Shown one piece after another: positions 1-8,321 of a stretch of 55,882 nt of DNA. Below the pieces are notes generated by a model. That model was given only the letters and a program-made list of their open reading frames with translations. It did no database searches and was not told the DNA's origin. The stretch covers positions 1 to 55,882 of the forward strand of contig MPNI01000014.1 in NCBI GenBank assembly GCA_002238945.1. The letters are read 5' to 3'. The first letter of the stretch is position 1, and every line of letters begins with the position of its first letter. Position numbers and translations under genes: made by a program. The DNA is from Proteobacteria bacterium bin106. Its GTDB lineage: Bacteria > Bdellovibrionota_B > Oligoflexia > Oligoflexales > Bin106.

Positions 1-14
1 GGGGGGGGGGGGGG
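1..14. other. Run of 14 G at the window edge
   Basis: The first 14 bases are all G and are followed at once by ordinary coding sequence read on the minus strand. In that frame the run would add only a proline stretch with no stop. This looks like a contig end or sequencing artefact rather than biology. Confidence 0.6.
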
Positions 15-1032
15 AAACTACTTCAAAGTCTTTTTTATACTGAAACCAATGATCCCATAAGGTTATTAACGATTTTTGCCAATATTTTAATGTCGCAAGC
101 TTTGCTAATGAAGCTTCAGCGTTATCACCGGTGTATTTTTCTGCTTTTTTATAGGCCCCTACACTCACATGTTGAGATATTGCTGGCCACGCTGCTGCTA
201 ATGCCCTTGAGAATCGATTCCCACTATGGCTATTATAAACCCCTTCATTATGGCGTGTATAAACATAACGAGCCGCAAGGCTTCCTTTATGCGCCTCTGC
301 TGTTATCTTAGAGATAAAATTCCCTGTTTTCATCGCTGCAGCACAGTTATGATTGAGACGAAAAATAGAATAAGCCAGCATGAGGTTAATGTTACTAATA
401 GTAGTTTTACTATCATCTGATGATTGAAAATCAGAAGATGTTCTGAGAAGCTCCTCGAATTTTCTTCGTAGTGTTGCAAAGCTTGGTATAGATCCATCTT
501 CGTTGAATTGATTGACAACTTCATTGGTGAAAAGCTTATCAGCAACAGCTTTGCAAGCGTTTTTGAGCCAAGTTGTTCCTGTACCTTTATCCCCATCAAA
601 ACGTAATATCTCATTTAGCAGATAGTGTGTTTGGGTTTTGCAAGAGGAGGTATGATTACTGTTATATAGATCATTGTTTTTTAGCCATTCATTTTGCTCT
701 TTTACTCTACACGCCACAAGACTCATCATCTCTGGGAGCTTGGCAGACTGACTCCAACAATAATTTTGTGCAAGCCTATCTCTTTTTTCTGCCAGTTCCT
801 CAGGAAGGTTCTTGCGAACCTTGGTGGGTACTTTACGAGCTTCAGGAAGCCTCTCAGGAGGGTCAGGATCTGGATCGGGATCTGGAATGAAAGGAGGCGG
901 AGTGTTTGGAGGCTCCTCTGTTTTGGAGGTAGCATCGCTATCCGAAGAACAGCCATACCAAAATAACAACACACTTAGGAGTAGAGCACATAAGACTGGA
1001 ATAGAAGATGATGATGATATGCGATGTTTCAT
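1..1032 (-). CDS. Putative lipoprotein, C-terminus cut off by the window edge
   Basis: An uninterrupted minus-strand frame runs from an ATG at 1032 to position 1 (344 codons, no stop). The N-terminus has a basic start, a Ser run, a hydrophobic stretch (VLCALLLSVLLFWYGC) and a Cys near residue 28 followed by Ser-Ser, so it should be a lipoprotein although the lipobox is loose. A Pro/Asp linker (PDPDPDPDPP) follows. The rest looks soluble and mostly helical with several Cys (NYCWSQS, SLVACRV, SSCKTQ, NHNCAAA). I do not recognise a family. All plus-strand frames across the region are shadows of this gene. The missing C-terminus lies beyond the window, and the last few codons run into the poly-G stretch and cannot be trusted. 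Confidence 0.8.
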   Translation of the reverse strand, partial: MKHRISSSSSIPVLCALLLSVLLFWYGCSSDSDATSKTEEPPNTPPPFIPDPDPDPDPPERLPEARKVPTKVRKNLPEELAEKRDRLAQNYCWSQSAKLPEMMSLVACRVKEQNEWLKNNDLYNSNHTSSCKTQTHYLLNEILRFDGDKGTGTTWLKNACKAVADKLFTNEVVNQFNEDGSIPSFATLRRKFEELLRTSSDFQSSDDSKTTISNINLMLAYSIFRLNHNCAAAMKTGNFISKITAEAHKGSLAARYVYTRHNEGVYNSHSGNRFSRALAAAWPAISQHVSVGAYKKAEKYTGDNAEASLAKLATLKYWQKSLITLWDHWFQYKKDFEVVSPPPP

Positions 1033-1772
1033 CTTACTCCTAAATGGGCAAACCCAAACACCGCCCTGAGGTCTGATAAAAAGAGCCGTAGTATTTACTT
1101 ATCGTCGTCGCGTGTTTATCGCTTATAGTATAACGTACTTTGGGCCTATCTGGGTCTACCAGCTAGCTATGATAACATCATCATTTTGATGTAAAAAGCA
1201 AGATACTGCCATCAATCAGTAACATGATAAAGCTTGGAGCTATAAAAATGACAGGACCACCTATCATTATCTTTTTTCGGGATAGCAAGAATGATTCTGC
1301 ACAATCACTAAAAGCACCAAACCCTACTGCAGCAAAAAATTTTCAGCCTCAACCAGATTTCTAGGCGTTTTTATCGAAAAAGTAAGTAATTATAAGCGAA
1401 TCGAAAGATGTGCTCAAAAACAAGATAAAAATAATCTACTGGTTGATGGAATAGCTTTTGAATGCGATAAAACACTAAATTAGTCGTAAAATTGAACGAC
1501 TATTTCAACATTGGCTACATCAATTATCCCACTGATTATCACCGTAGATAATAACGTTTATGATAACTTTTTTGCTATTACCGTATAGCTATTTTTTGCA
1601 GTCAAGTCATTCAATATCATGTTCATAAACATGAGGGCTTGATTCGGTATAAATAATCAAACATTGTTTTTATCAAAGAGCATCATTCATTTTAGTCGAT
1701 GATACATCCGATCTCTTTGAGCCAACAGAAACAAAAAAAAGGCAACTCACTGCATGTGCAAGCTACTAAGTA
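1033..1772. other. Gene-free stretch with a possible transposase relic
   Basis: These 740 bases hold no plausible intact gene. The part next to 1033 should carry the promoter of the leftward lipoprotein, but I see no convincing promoter. GCTAGC-type motifs appear near 1162. The stretch 1440-1620 resembles a broken transposase C-terminus and is listed separately. Confidence 0.5.
1440..1620 (+). pseudogene. Possible decayed IS5-type transposase C-terminal fragment
   Basis: Reading the plus strand with frame changes gives pieces in the order expected for the end of an IS5-family DDE transposase: CDKTLN near 1465, then SRKIERLFQHW near 1484 (compare the usual YDK...RNRIERFF...W), then NVYDNFFAITV followed by a stop and LFF near 1555 (compare RYDK..NF.AI..LA). 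At least two frameshifts and several stops interrupt it, and no terminal inverted repeats are visible. The match is by eye from family memory, so this could be chance. Confidence 0.35.
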
Positions 1773-2837
1773 TCAGTCAACAAGAAGGTCTTCAGGATTG
1801 GCATACTGGAATTCTGTAGGCCTGGCATATTTGAAATAGCCACCAGTATCCCATTTCTTGTCTATATTGATACACATACGCCGATTAGACTGATGGATAT
1901 CTTTTTTTGGCAGACAATGCCTATTTATTTCTTCATCAAACCATTTGGCTTTTTTAAACATGCTTGCTAGCAATGGCAGCAAATCAGGTATTCTGCTGTT
2001 TACAAAATGTACTGTTTCTTGGTCGCTGAGATCAAGTGATTGTGATAAATGTTTAAAGTATTTACCCGCATCATGACGGCTTCGCCCTGCCACAACAATT
2101 TGCAAGCGGCTTCTAGGGTTTTCTATATTATATAGGCGAAGAGCCTCCTGAAGCTTAGGATAATCTAGCCTGCCATTGACAGTGGCTGAATCAATCAATT
2201 CTCTGTATTCATCAGAATGCAGATTTTCATATATTTTATTTGTTGAAACATTGTCCTCAGGAGTAAATTTCATAAAGGTATCATGAAATTTCCAGTAAGT
2301 ACCACCAATAACTGCAGCTGGAAGGAAAAAATTCACTATCCACCCATGGATCCATAACGGTTCTACCATGGTTCCAAGTATGCCTGCTGTGCTCAGAGCA
2401 ACCACAGGAACTATAGCAACTAAAGTGGGCACCCAAAAAGAAAAATTCTCTGTCCATTTGCCTACCAACGCTTCTTTTTCTGCTATTTCTGCCATAGACC
2501 CGTTTTCTGTACTCTGTTCTACCACTGCTTTAGGAATGGTGATAGATTTACCGAAACGGTCAGAAAAAGCATTTACACAGTATTTTGAACGAGCTGGATC
2601 ACTTGGAGGTGTCTCTTTGTGAATATGACATACATATACTGCATAACTAGTGAATGACCCACTACTGTCTTCATCTGCTTTTCCCATCAATAAATAATAG
2701 TAACTGTCTTTGACAGTATTGAGCTCTGATGTCGCTGTGTCTACATCTGTCAAGGGAGATAGCCTACAGCTCACAAGAAACATCATAAGTATTACAAAGG
2801 AAAATATAGACTGAACACATGATGAGATTTTTAACAT
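1773..2837 (-). CDS. Lipoprotein with two internal hydrophobic segments, unknown function
   Basis: The preferred start is the ATG at 2837, which has GGGAG five bases upstream; a TTG four codons earlier (2849) would place that GGGAG inside the gene. The signal peptide ends in MFLVSC, a good lipobox, so the mature protein begins at Cys. About a third of the way in are two hydrophobic stretches (VPTLVAIVPVVALSTAGIL and IVNFFLPAAVIGGTYW), unusual for a simple lipoprotein and suggesting a membrane hairpin. The C-terminal half is charged and soluble with three Cys. I do not recognise the family. A relic of the 5' end of a sister copy lies at 4416-4583. Confidence 0.7.
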   Translation of the reverse strand: MLKISSCVQSIFSFVILMMFLVSCRLSPLTDVDTATSELNTVKDSYYYLLMGKADEDSSGSFTSYAVYVCHIHKETPPSDPARSKYCVNAFSDRFGKSITIPKAVVEQSTENGSMAEIAEKEALVGKWTENFSFWVPTLVAIVPVVALSTAGILGTMVEPLWIHGWIVNFFLPAAVIGGTYWKFHDTFMKFTPEDNVSTNKIYENLHSDEYRELIDSATVNGRLDYPKLQEALRLYNIENPRSRLQIVVAGRSRHDAGKYFKHLSQSLDLSDQETVHFVNSRIPDLLPLLASMFKKAKWFDEEINRHCLPKKDIHQSNRRMCINIDKKWDTGGYFKYARPTEFQYANPEDLLVD

Positions 2838-3344
2838 CAATACTCCCAAAAGACATGTAAGTCATAACATATAGTATTAGCAAACTGATCTTTACCACAG
2901 GACACAGATCACCATCACCATTCATAACGTAGATGCGCTTATAAACCGTAAGGACATCGTCAAAAAGAAACGCCACTTTAAGCAGATACAATCGAAAGCA
3001 GATACAATCGAGGCATGCAAGCCGCTTTGAACTGCGATATCCAATGACATCCTAATCCTAGCTCTGATATTTTTCCTTCTGCTCTTTTGTACTAACCTGT
3101 ACTAACCTGTACTAACCTCATAGCAACTGAGTCTTGCGAGAAGAAATGCCATACCTTTTCTCTCATACCTTTTGTCTATAGCACTCTGTTTGATACTATC
3201 ATTAAAAAAGATTTTTTAGATACTTTTTATCTTATCTATCTATTATTTTTATAATAAATCACATTTCTAAATGTTGTATATCTAAATAACGATAAGGGTT
3301 GAACAACCGGGTTTTGTTTCAGATTATTTTACGGAGAACAAAAT
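2838..3344. other. Gene-free stretch between divergent lipoprotein genes
   Basis: These 507 bases separate the leftward gene at 2837 from the rightward gene at 3345 and should carry both promoters, though none is clear. Near 2940-3060 the sequence is visibly related to 4685-4755, so this is one arm of a duplication. Very AT-rich DNA at 3190-3290 could be the upstream region of the 3345 gene. A 10-bp tandem repeat is listed separately. Confidence 0.5.
3089..3118. repeat. Tandem repeat, 10-bp unit, three copies
   Basis: GTACTAACCT occurs three times head to tail in non-coding DNA. The period is not a multiple of three. It belongs to the widespread class of short tandem duplications in this window. 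Confidence 0.9.
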
Positions 3345-4061
3345 ATGACACTTAACAAGCAAATACTACCCAAATTATGGCTCATGTCCATCATGGGGAC
3401 TTTTTTATATGGCTGTACAAGCGACGAAACAGCCACTGATGCTCATAAGAAAAGTCAAGAAACTCAAAATTATGGGTCCGGTGATTCTTCTGAGGTTACT
3501 GACAAGAAACAAAACGGGCTTAATGATATCACCAACTCTGCGATTAGTAAAGTCACTTACAATGCCGTAGGTGATGGTGAAATAAGCCTAAATATCTCAA
3601 GCGATGACACCGCTGATGCTTCTTCTGCAATTGATGAGAATATTGGACCTCACAGTCATCATTGTAATTACGCTGTTAATCCAGTTATTGGTTCGTCCAC
3701 AGGTGATGGCAAAACTATGCTCCTTGAAGTGAGTGACGATACTGTTAAAATTTCAGGTGTCAATTTTGCTATGAAGTTTTTGTTTAATACTTTAAAAGAC
3801 ATCGATGATACCACAGCAAGAGATGAAGCAAAAGTTCACCTAGTTTGTGCAAAGAGAGCCCCAGATGCTAACGCTGTGTTCACTGATGATGACTCTACCC
3901 TCTCAGGTGATGCCCTGCAGTTCCTTATTAACCTCTATGTACAATCCGCTCCCAGTTTAACTGATGAAGACGTAAGCAGCATGAGTGGTTTTGGTACTGC
4001 TAGTGAATCAGCTTTTGTTGATCAACTAACCACTTTAGTCAGGTCCTTAAGTGATGAATAG
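3345..4061 (+). CDS. Putative lipoprotein of unknown function
   Basis: This 238-residue protein starts at an ATG with GGAG eight bases upstream. Its signal peptide ends in TFLYGC followed by Thr-Ser-Asp, so it should be lipidated. After about 60 residues of Ser/Asp/Glu/Lys-rich linker the protein is acidic, with a NAVGDGEISLN segment, a short His motif (HSHHC) and a second Cys pair partner further on (HLVCAKR). I recognise no family. It lies between the two arms of the duplicated leftward lipoprotein locus (2760-3060 and 4500-4755). Confidence 0.75.
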   Translation: MTLNKQILPKLWLMSIMGTFLYGCTSDETATDAHKKSQETQNYGSGDSSEVTDKKQNGLNDITNSAISKVTYNAVGDGEISLNISSDDTADASSAIDENIGPHSHHCNYAVNPVIGSSTGDGKTMLLEVSDDTVKISGVNFAMKFLFNTLKDIDDTTARDEAKVHLVCAKRAPDANAVFTDDDSTLSGDALQFLINLYVQSAPSLTDEDVSSMSGFGTASESAFVDQLTTLVRSLSDE

Positions 4062-4415
4062 TCAAAAGATCTTTATATGTATGACTTAATATGGGCTCCC
4101 TCTATGCATCACTTGCTTCATTCAACACTATTTTGATATGATATTTATGTATGACGCCGTTTTAAATATATAACTAACCATTGGCTTCTTCCTGACTGTA
4201 ACTTTTGAATATCCCCAATAATAGTAGAAGCAACTTGAGGTTAACTAGAGAAGGTACTGGGAATGGTCTGGAAAATCGGCTAAGATAGTGCTTGTTTATC
4301 ATAGAGGTCGATATGACAAGTAAGAATGGTTATATTTTGTAAGATCTTTTTGACTACGTTGATCTTCAAAGCTTCATAGATTGTTTCAGCTACTTTGGAT
4401 AGCTACTTTGGATAG
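4062..4415. other. Gene-free stretch with a dispersed repeat
   Basis: No intact gene is visible. The stretch holds copy A of a dispersed repeat shared with about 41500-41626 and the beginning of a four-copy 13-bp tandem array. Confidence 0.6.
4188..4320 (+). repeat. Dispersed repeat, copy A (possible 5' end of a dead insertion element)
   Basis: Two blocks recur near 41500-41626. The block ending in CCAATAATAGTAGAAGCAACTTG (4215-4237) has 23 identical bases at 41528-41550 in the same orientation. The block 4272-4318 (AAAATCGGCTAAGATAG to GGTCGATATGAC) matches the minus strand of 41581-41626 with only a few differences. The second block ends in a ribosome-site-like purine run (AGAGG here, GGAGG in copy B) five bases before an ATG. 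That ATG opens only nine codons (MTSKNGYIL) before a stop. This looks like the upstream region and start codon of a lost mobile gene; the family is not identifiable. Confidence 0.55.
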
Positions 4416-4440
4416 CTACTTTGGATAGCTACTTTGGATA
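4389..4440. repeat. Tandem repeat, 13-bp unit, four copies
   Basis: GCTACTTTGGATA repeats four times exactly and is followed by a further GCT. It shares both the 13-bp period and the pattern GCTAC-N5-ATA with the array at 22675-22737. The stop codon of the relic frame 4416-4583 falls inside it. Confidence 0.95.
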
Positions 4441-4583
4441 GCTCTCTTGGTATACCATAAGGAGTGGAAGGGGCTTTTCAGCTGAGAGCTGAGGGCTAAA
4501 AAAGGTTTAAACTGAACCTTTCTGAATATGACCATAAATGTTACAAAAAAACATATGGGCACAACACACTTGATTTTCAACAT
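4416..4583 (-). pseudogene. 5' remnant of a sister copy of the 1773-2837 lipoprotein
   Basis: From an ATG at 4583, preceded by AGGAG, the frame begins MLKIKCVVPICFFVTFMVIF, closely parallel to MLKISSCVQSIFSFVILMMF of the intact gene at 2837. The DNA upstream is also similar (4685-4755 versus 2960-3060). After about 20 codons the similarity ends and the lipobox Cys is missing. The frame then runs through unrelated sequence and stops inside the 13-bp array after 55 residues. It is best read as a truncated duplicate. Confidence 0.6.
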
Positions 4584-4771
4584 CCACACTCCTAAGAGAT
4601 GATATTTAAGTTATCATATTATAGCTTCATGGTTTATATATTAACTTATTCAATCATTCAATCATGAATTATGAGAGTGCCGATAAAAAGCATGGCTACT
4701 TTAGCAGGCATAACAGAGACGTGCAAGTCGCTTTTAGCCTCAACATTCATCCTGACAAAGATCAGAAGTTA

Positions 4772-5368
4772 TTAGGCTATGTTTTCATCTGACACACTAT
4801 CTGACACACTATGAGTACCATCACTCACACAATGCAAATAACCACGTAAATTTAAAGAAAAACAGTTCTTTCTAAGTGGATATGCATCAATAAGAGTGCT
4901 TAAAGAAATAAAATCTTTGATAATCTGCTGAGGAGCTTGCCCATCTAAGAGAATATCTATAAGGTACTCTCTTGAGCGTCTACTCTCCAAATAATGATCA
5001 CTGTCCTGATTCATACCCAAAAGAGTCAGATGCTTAACCGTGTCATGAAGAACATTTGGCGGGAGATGTTGTGCAAGCTTTGCTAAAAGAGAACCGCTAC
5101 AAATAGAGATAGCACATTGATCCAAGCTAAAATACACTTTATGCTTTTTGTCTGTTAGATTGTTATTCTTGCAATGATTGTGAACATCATCATCAAGCAC
5201 AACCAGTACCTCACTACTCTCACCACACAATCTATTATGAACCGTGTGCTGCTGTAGGGCTGAACAATTGAGATTTGCTAATAAACTGGCTTTTTGTTGA
5301 TCACAAAGATAGTGATACTTCTCTTTATATTCACGCAACATGATCTGATTAGCTATGTCATAACTCAT
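4772..5368 (-). CDS. Unknown protein downstream of pstB, in the usual phoU position
   Basis: This 198-residue protein starts 19 bases after the pstB stop and is probably co-transcribed with the pst genes. The position is where phoU often sits, but I cannot see the PhoU helical repeats, and the protein is Cys- and His-rich. There is no signal peptide or membrane segment. Visible features are an acidic block (VLVVLDDDVHNHC) and a helical C-terminal half (LAKLAQHLPPNVLHDTV). The tail contains a 12-bp in-frame duplication (4789-4812) giving SVSDSVSD. Function unknown; a phosphate-related role is inferred only from position. Confidence 0.7.
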   Translation of the reverse strand: MSYDIANQIMLREYKEKYHYLCDQQKASLLANLNCSALQQHTVHNRLCGESSEVLVVLDDDVHNHCKNNNLTDKKHKVYFSLDQCAISICSGSLLAKLAQHLPPNVLHDTVKHLTLLGMNQDSDHYLESRRSREYLIDILLDGQAPQQIIKDFISLSTLIDAYPLRKNCFSLNLRGYLHCVSDGTHSVSDSVSDENIA

Positions 5369-5387
5369 GATAACTCACAAAAACTCA

Positions 5388-6197
5388 TCAACCAAACTTA
5401 CCGGTGATGTATTCCTTGGTTAATGACTGTTGAGGTGTTGCAAAAAGATTATGGGTAGGACCGTGCTCAATGATCTCTCCTTTAAGCATAAACACCGTAT
5501 GATGAGAGAGACGAGCCGCTTGTTGCATATTATGAGTGACAATCAAAATGGAATAATCTTTCTTAAGGTCCACGATCAACTCTTCAATCTTACGAGCAGA
5601 AATGGGATCCAAGGCTGAACACGGCTCATCCATTAAAATCACATCAGGATTCATGGCAATGGCTCTGGCAATACATAGCCTCTGCTGCTGACCCCCTGAA
5701 AGATGATAACCATTATCAGTCAGTCGTTCTTTCACTTGGTCCCAAAGAGCAGCCTTTTTTAAAGATGTTTCCACAAGCTCATCAAAATCCACCTTAAAAC
5801 CATTGATCTTTGGTCCCCAAGCAACATTGTTATAAATACTTGTAGGTAGTGGATTAGGCTTCTGAAAGACCATGCCAATGTGTCTACGCACCAACACGGG
5901 ATCCACATCGGTATGATAGATATTGGTATTGCGATACTTAATAGAGCCTTCGATCTTAAAGTCAGTGATAAAATCATTCATACGATTGAAACAACGCAAG
6001 AATGTACTCTTACCACAACCGGAAGGGCCAATAAAGGCATACACTTGATTAGCTTTGACATCAAGATCAATAGAACGTAAAGCACACGTACTACCATAAT
6101 AAGCATGAACACCCCTCACTTCTAAAATATTATCCGCTTCATGGGAAGCTGTATCTAAAGAAGACACAGATGGGTTGTTATGTGATGTAGTAGTCAT
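5388..6197 (-). CDS. pstB: Phosphate ABC transporter ATP-binding protein PstB
   Basis: PstB hydrolyses ATP to drive phosphate import through PstC/PstA at the inner membrane. The 269-residue sequence has Walker A GPSGCGKST (residues 57-65), the Q-loop in MVFQKPNPLP, the signature LSGGQQQR, Walker B VILMDEPCSALDP and the H-loop THNMQQA. The phrases KPNPLPTSIYNNV and FNRMND are typical of PstB rather than other importers. A 20-residue N-terminal Ser/Thr/Asn extension precedes the domain. Its ATG overlaps the pstA stop by four bases (ATGA), indicating translational coupling. Length fits the family. Confidence 0.97.
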   Translation of the reverse strand: MTTTSHNNPSVSSLDTASHEADNILEVRGVHAYYGSTCALRSIDLDVKANQVYAFIGPSGCGKSTFLRCFNRMNDFITDFKIEGSIKYRNTNIYHTDVDPVLVRRHIGMVFQKPNPLPTSIYNNVAWGPKINGFKVDFDELVETSLKKAALWDQVKERLTDNGYHLSGGQQQRLCIARAIAMNPDVILMDEPCSALDPISARKIEELIVDLKKDYSILIVTHNMQQAARLSHHTVFMLKGEIIEHGPTHNLFATPQQSLTKEYITGKFG

Positions 6198-7072
6198 ACG
6201 TAAGTTCGCTGTTTTTTATGACGCAAGATGATGGCACATAAGTTGGTTAAAAACATCAAGCTTAAAAGGACAATAATACCCGATGCTGCTAACTCATGAA
6301 ATTCTGCTTTGGGCTTACCCACCCAATTATAAATCTGGATAGGAAGAGTGGTGTAAGCATCCAATGGATTCTCAGGTACATATCGAATATACGCTACTGC
6401 ACCAACCAAAATCAAAGGGGCTGTTTCTCCTACGGCACGAGATATAGCCAAGATAATGCCCGTAAGAATACCAGAAAAACTTGTGGGTAACACATAACAA
6501 CGCACAGTTTGCCATTTCGTAGCCCCTAAAGCCATGGCTGCCTGACGCACAGTTTGAGGAACACTGCGCAGAGATTCACGAGTGGCAATAATAATAATAG
6601 GCAAAATCAATAACCCTAAAGTTAAACCTCCTGAAAGCACACTCCCACCAAAACCCAGAAATCGCACAAAAACAGTCAAGCCAAGAATACCGTAAACAAT
6701 GGACGGCACTCCTGCTAAATTCTGAATATTCAAAGAAATAAATTGCTTTAAACGACTCTGCTCCATCAATTCTTCCAAATACGTAGCTGCAGCAATCCCC
6801 ACCGGCACAGCAAAAATAATGGTAATAGCCATCACCCAAATACTACCACTAATAGCTGCACGTACCCCTGACTTAGCAGGCATACGTGAGGCATAGTTTT
6901 GAAAAAAATCCCAACTCAACCAATGCCAGCCATCAGAGATCACATCCCATAACAGATAACAAACAATCCCCACTAAAAGATAACTCATAAACCGACATAT
7001 ACGTCGAAACCATTTAGCAATGGCTTGCCGTCTTCTCAAATGAGCTGATGGAGAACTCAAGACATTCACCAA
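6194..7072 (-). CDS. pstA: Phosphate ABC transporter permease PstA
   Basis: PstA forms the phosphate channel with PstC. The 292-residue protein has about six membrane segments and the permease EAA-type loop (RQAAMALGATKWQTVR), followed by ISRAVGETAPLILVGA, a sequence typical of PstA. No ATG fits the start. Translation probably begins at the TTG at 7072 or the GTG immediately after it, with GAGGGG about seven bases before the TTG. It begins 57 bases after the pstC stop and overlaps pstB by four bases. Confidence 0.95.
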   Translation of the reverse strand: MVNVLSSPSAHLRRRQAIAKWFRRICRFMSYLLVGIVCYLLWDVISDGWHWLSWDFFQNYASRMPAKSGVRAAISGSIWVMAITIIFAVPVGIAAATYLEELMEQSRLKQFISLNIQNLAGVPSIVYGILGLTVFVRFLGFGGSVLSGGLTLGLLILPIIIIATRESLRSVPQTVRQAAMALGATKWQTVRCYVLPTSFSGILTGIILAISRAVGETAPLILVGAVAYIRYVPENPLDAYTTLPIQIYNWVGKPKAEFHELAASGIIVLLSLMFLTNLCAIILRHKKQRTYV

Positions 7073-7129
7073 CCCTATACCCCTCTCCTCTACTATGATC
7101 TAGCAAGTCTGCTCACAGACGACAACAAA

Positions 7130-8152
7130 CTAGTTATAAGAAATCTGTGTCTTCTTCAATACCCAACCAGCTATAGTATTCATCACCAAAGTCAAAAGAA
7201 AAAGCACCAGTGCCACAGCAAACAAACTATGATACTCAATAGAACCATGAGGCGTATCACCAATACTGACTTGAACAATATAAGCAGTCATCGTTTGAAT
7301 ACTCTCAAAGAAATTCATGGTCAATTTCGGTGTTGCACCTGCAGCTAAAGTCACAGCCATAGTTTCACCAATAGCTCTTGAAAACGCCAAGATAATAGAG
7401 GCAATCACTCCAGAAATAGCTGCAGGAAGAACCACACGTAAAGATACCTCGAATGAAGTAGCTCCCATAGCATAACCAGCCTCACGTAACGATCGAGGCA
7501 CAGCCCTCAAAGCATCATCACTCAACGATGAAATCATCGGAACTGTCATGATACCCACCACAATAGATGCTGAAAAAGCATTGAATACTTCTATATTAGG
7601 AAAAATCTTTTGTAAACCAGGAGTGATCGTAATCAGTGCAAAATAACCAAAGACCACACTAGGAATACCAGCTAGTAACTCAATAAGAGGCTTAAGAAAA
7701 GAACGGGTTCGAGGACGAGCAAATTCACTTAAAAATATGGCAATACCCAAGCCAAAAGGAACACTCACAAAACATGCCCCCACAGATACCAATAACGTTC
7801 CCCAAATAATAGGCAAAACACCAAAGCTTCTCGGCTCAAACAAAGGTACCCATTGAGTGCCAAAAAGAAAGTCACGCCAAGACACCTCCTTAAAAAAAGG
7901 CGCTGCCTCACTCAATAAAATCACCACAATGCCAGCCGTGATGGCAATAGAACACCAAGCACAAATCCTCAAAACCACCATCACCACTCTTTGTTCCCAC
8001 TTGGCCAAACGATAATGTTTATCCGTTGACGAAAACAAAGACACACTTGATAATCCATCACAGCCAGGTGAACCACCCTGATGTGGCAAAGCATCACCCA
8101 CAGCAACAGATTTGGATTCACTAGCCAAACCCAACTCCTCACCGTGAACCAT
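7130..8152 (-). CDS. pstC: Phosphate ABC transporter permease PstC
   Basis: PstC is the other half of the inner-membrane phosphate channel. It has six predicted membrane segments, the motif LAGIPSVVFGYFAL, the EAA-type loop REAGYAMGATSFEVSLR and AFSRAIGETMAVTLAAG, all PstC hallmarks. At 340 residues it is slightly long because of about 55 extra N-terminal residues rich in Gly/Ser with a Cys, before the first membrane segment. GGGGG lies about eight bases before the ATG. The gap from pstS is 169 bases with no clear terminator. Confidence 0.96.
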   Translation of the reverse strand: MVHGEELGLASESKSVAVGDALPHQGGSPGCDGLSSVSLFSSTDKHYRLAKWEQRVVMVVLRICAWCSIAITAGIVVILLSEAAPFFKEVSWRDFLFGTQWVPLFEPRSFGVLPIIWGTLLVSVGACFVSVPFGLGIAIFLSEFARPRTRSFLKPLIELLAGIPSVVFGYFALITITPGLQKIFPNIEVFNAFSASIVVGIMTVPMISSLSDDALRAVPRSLREAGYAMGATSFEVSLRVVLPAAISGVIASIILAFSRAIGETMAVTLAAGATPKLTMNFFESIQTMTAYIVQVSIGDTPHGSIEYHSLFAVALVLFLLTLVMNTIAGWVLKKTQISYN

Positions 8153-8321
8153 ATAACACCCCCATCACCATATATCCATACTGTGCAATATAACGGGTGA
8201 TGAAAGAATAAAAAGCATTATTTGAACCACTCAGAGATTTTGCCATACAGGTGATATGAGATCCATTGCAAACAGCCCAGCAACACAACTGATTAAGCAA
8301 GTCTCTATCACTATTTTTTGG

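Noticed and set aside
90-966. Several plus-strand reading frames at the left edge
   Set aside because: They lie opposite a 344-codon uninterrupted minus-strand frame with a signal peptide, and their composition is not protein-like.
4772-5368. phoU
   Set aside because: Position fits, but the sequence lacks the PhoU helical repeat pattern I would expect; left as unknown.
8200-8240. tRNA T-arm-like sequence (GGTTCAAAT on the minus strand)
   Set aside because: No acceptor stem, anticodon arm or CCA region can be folded around it.
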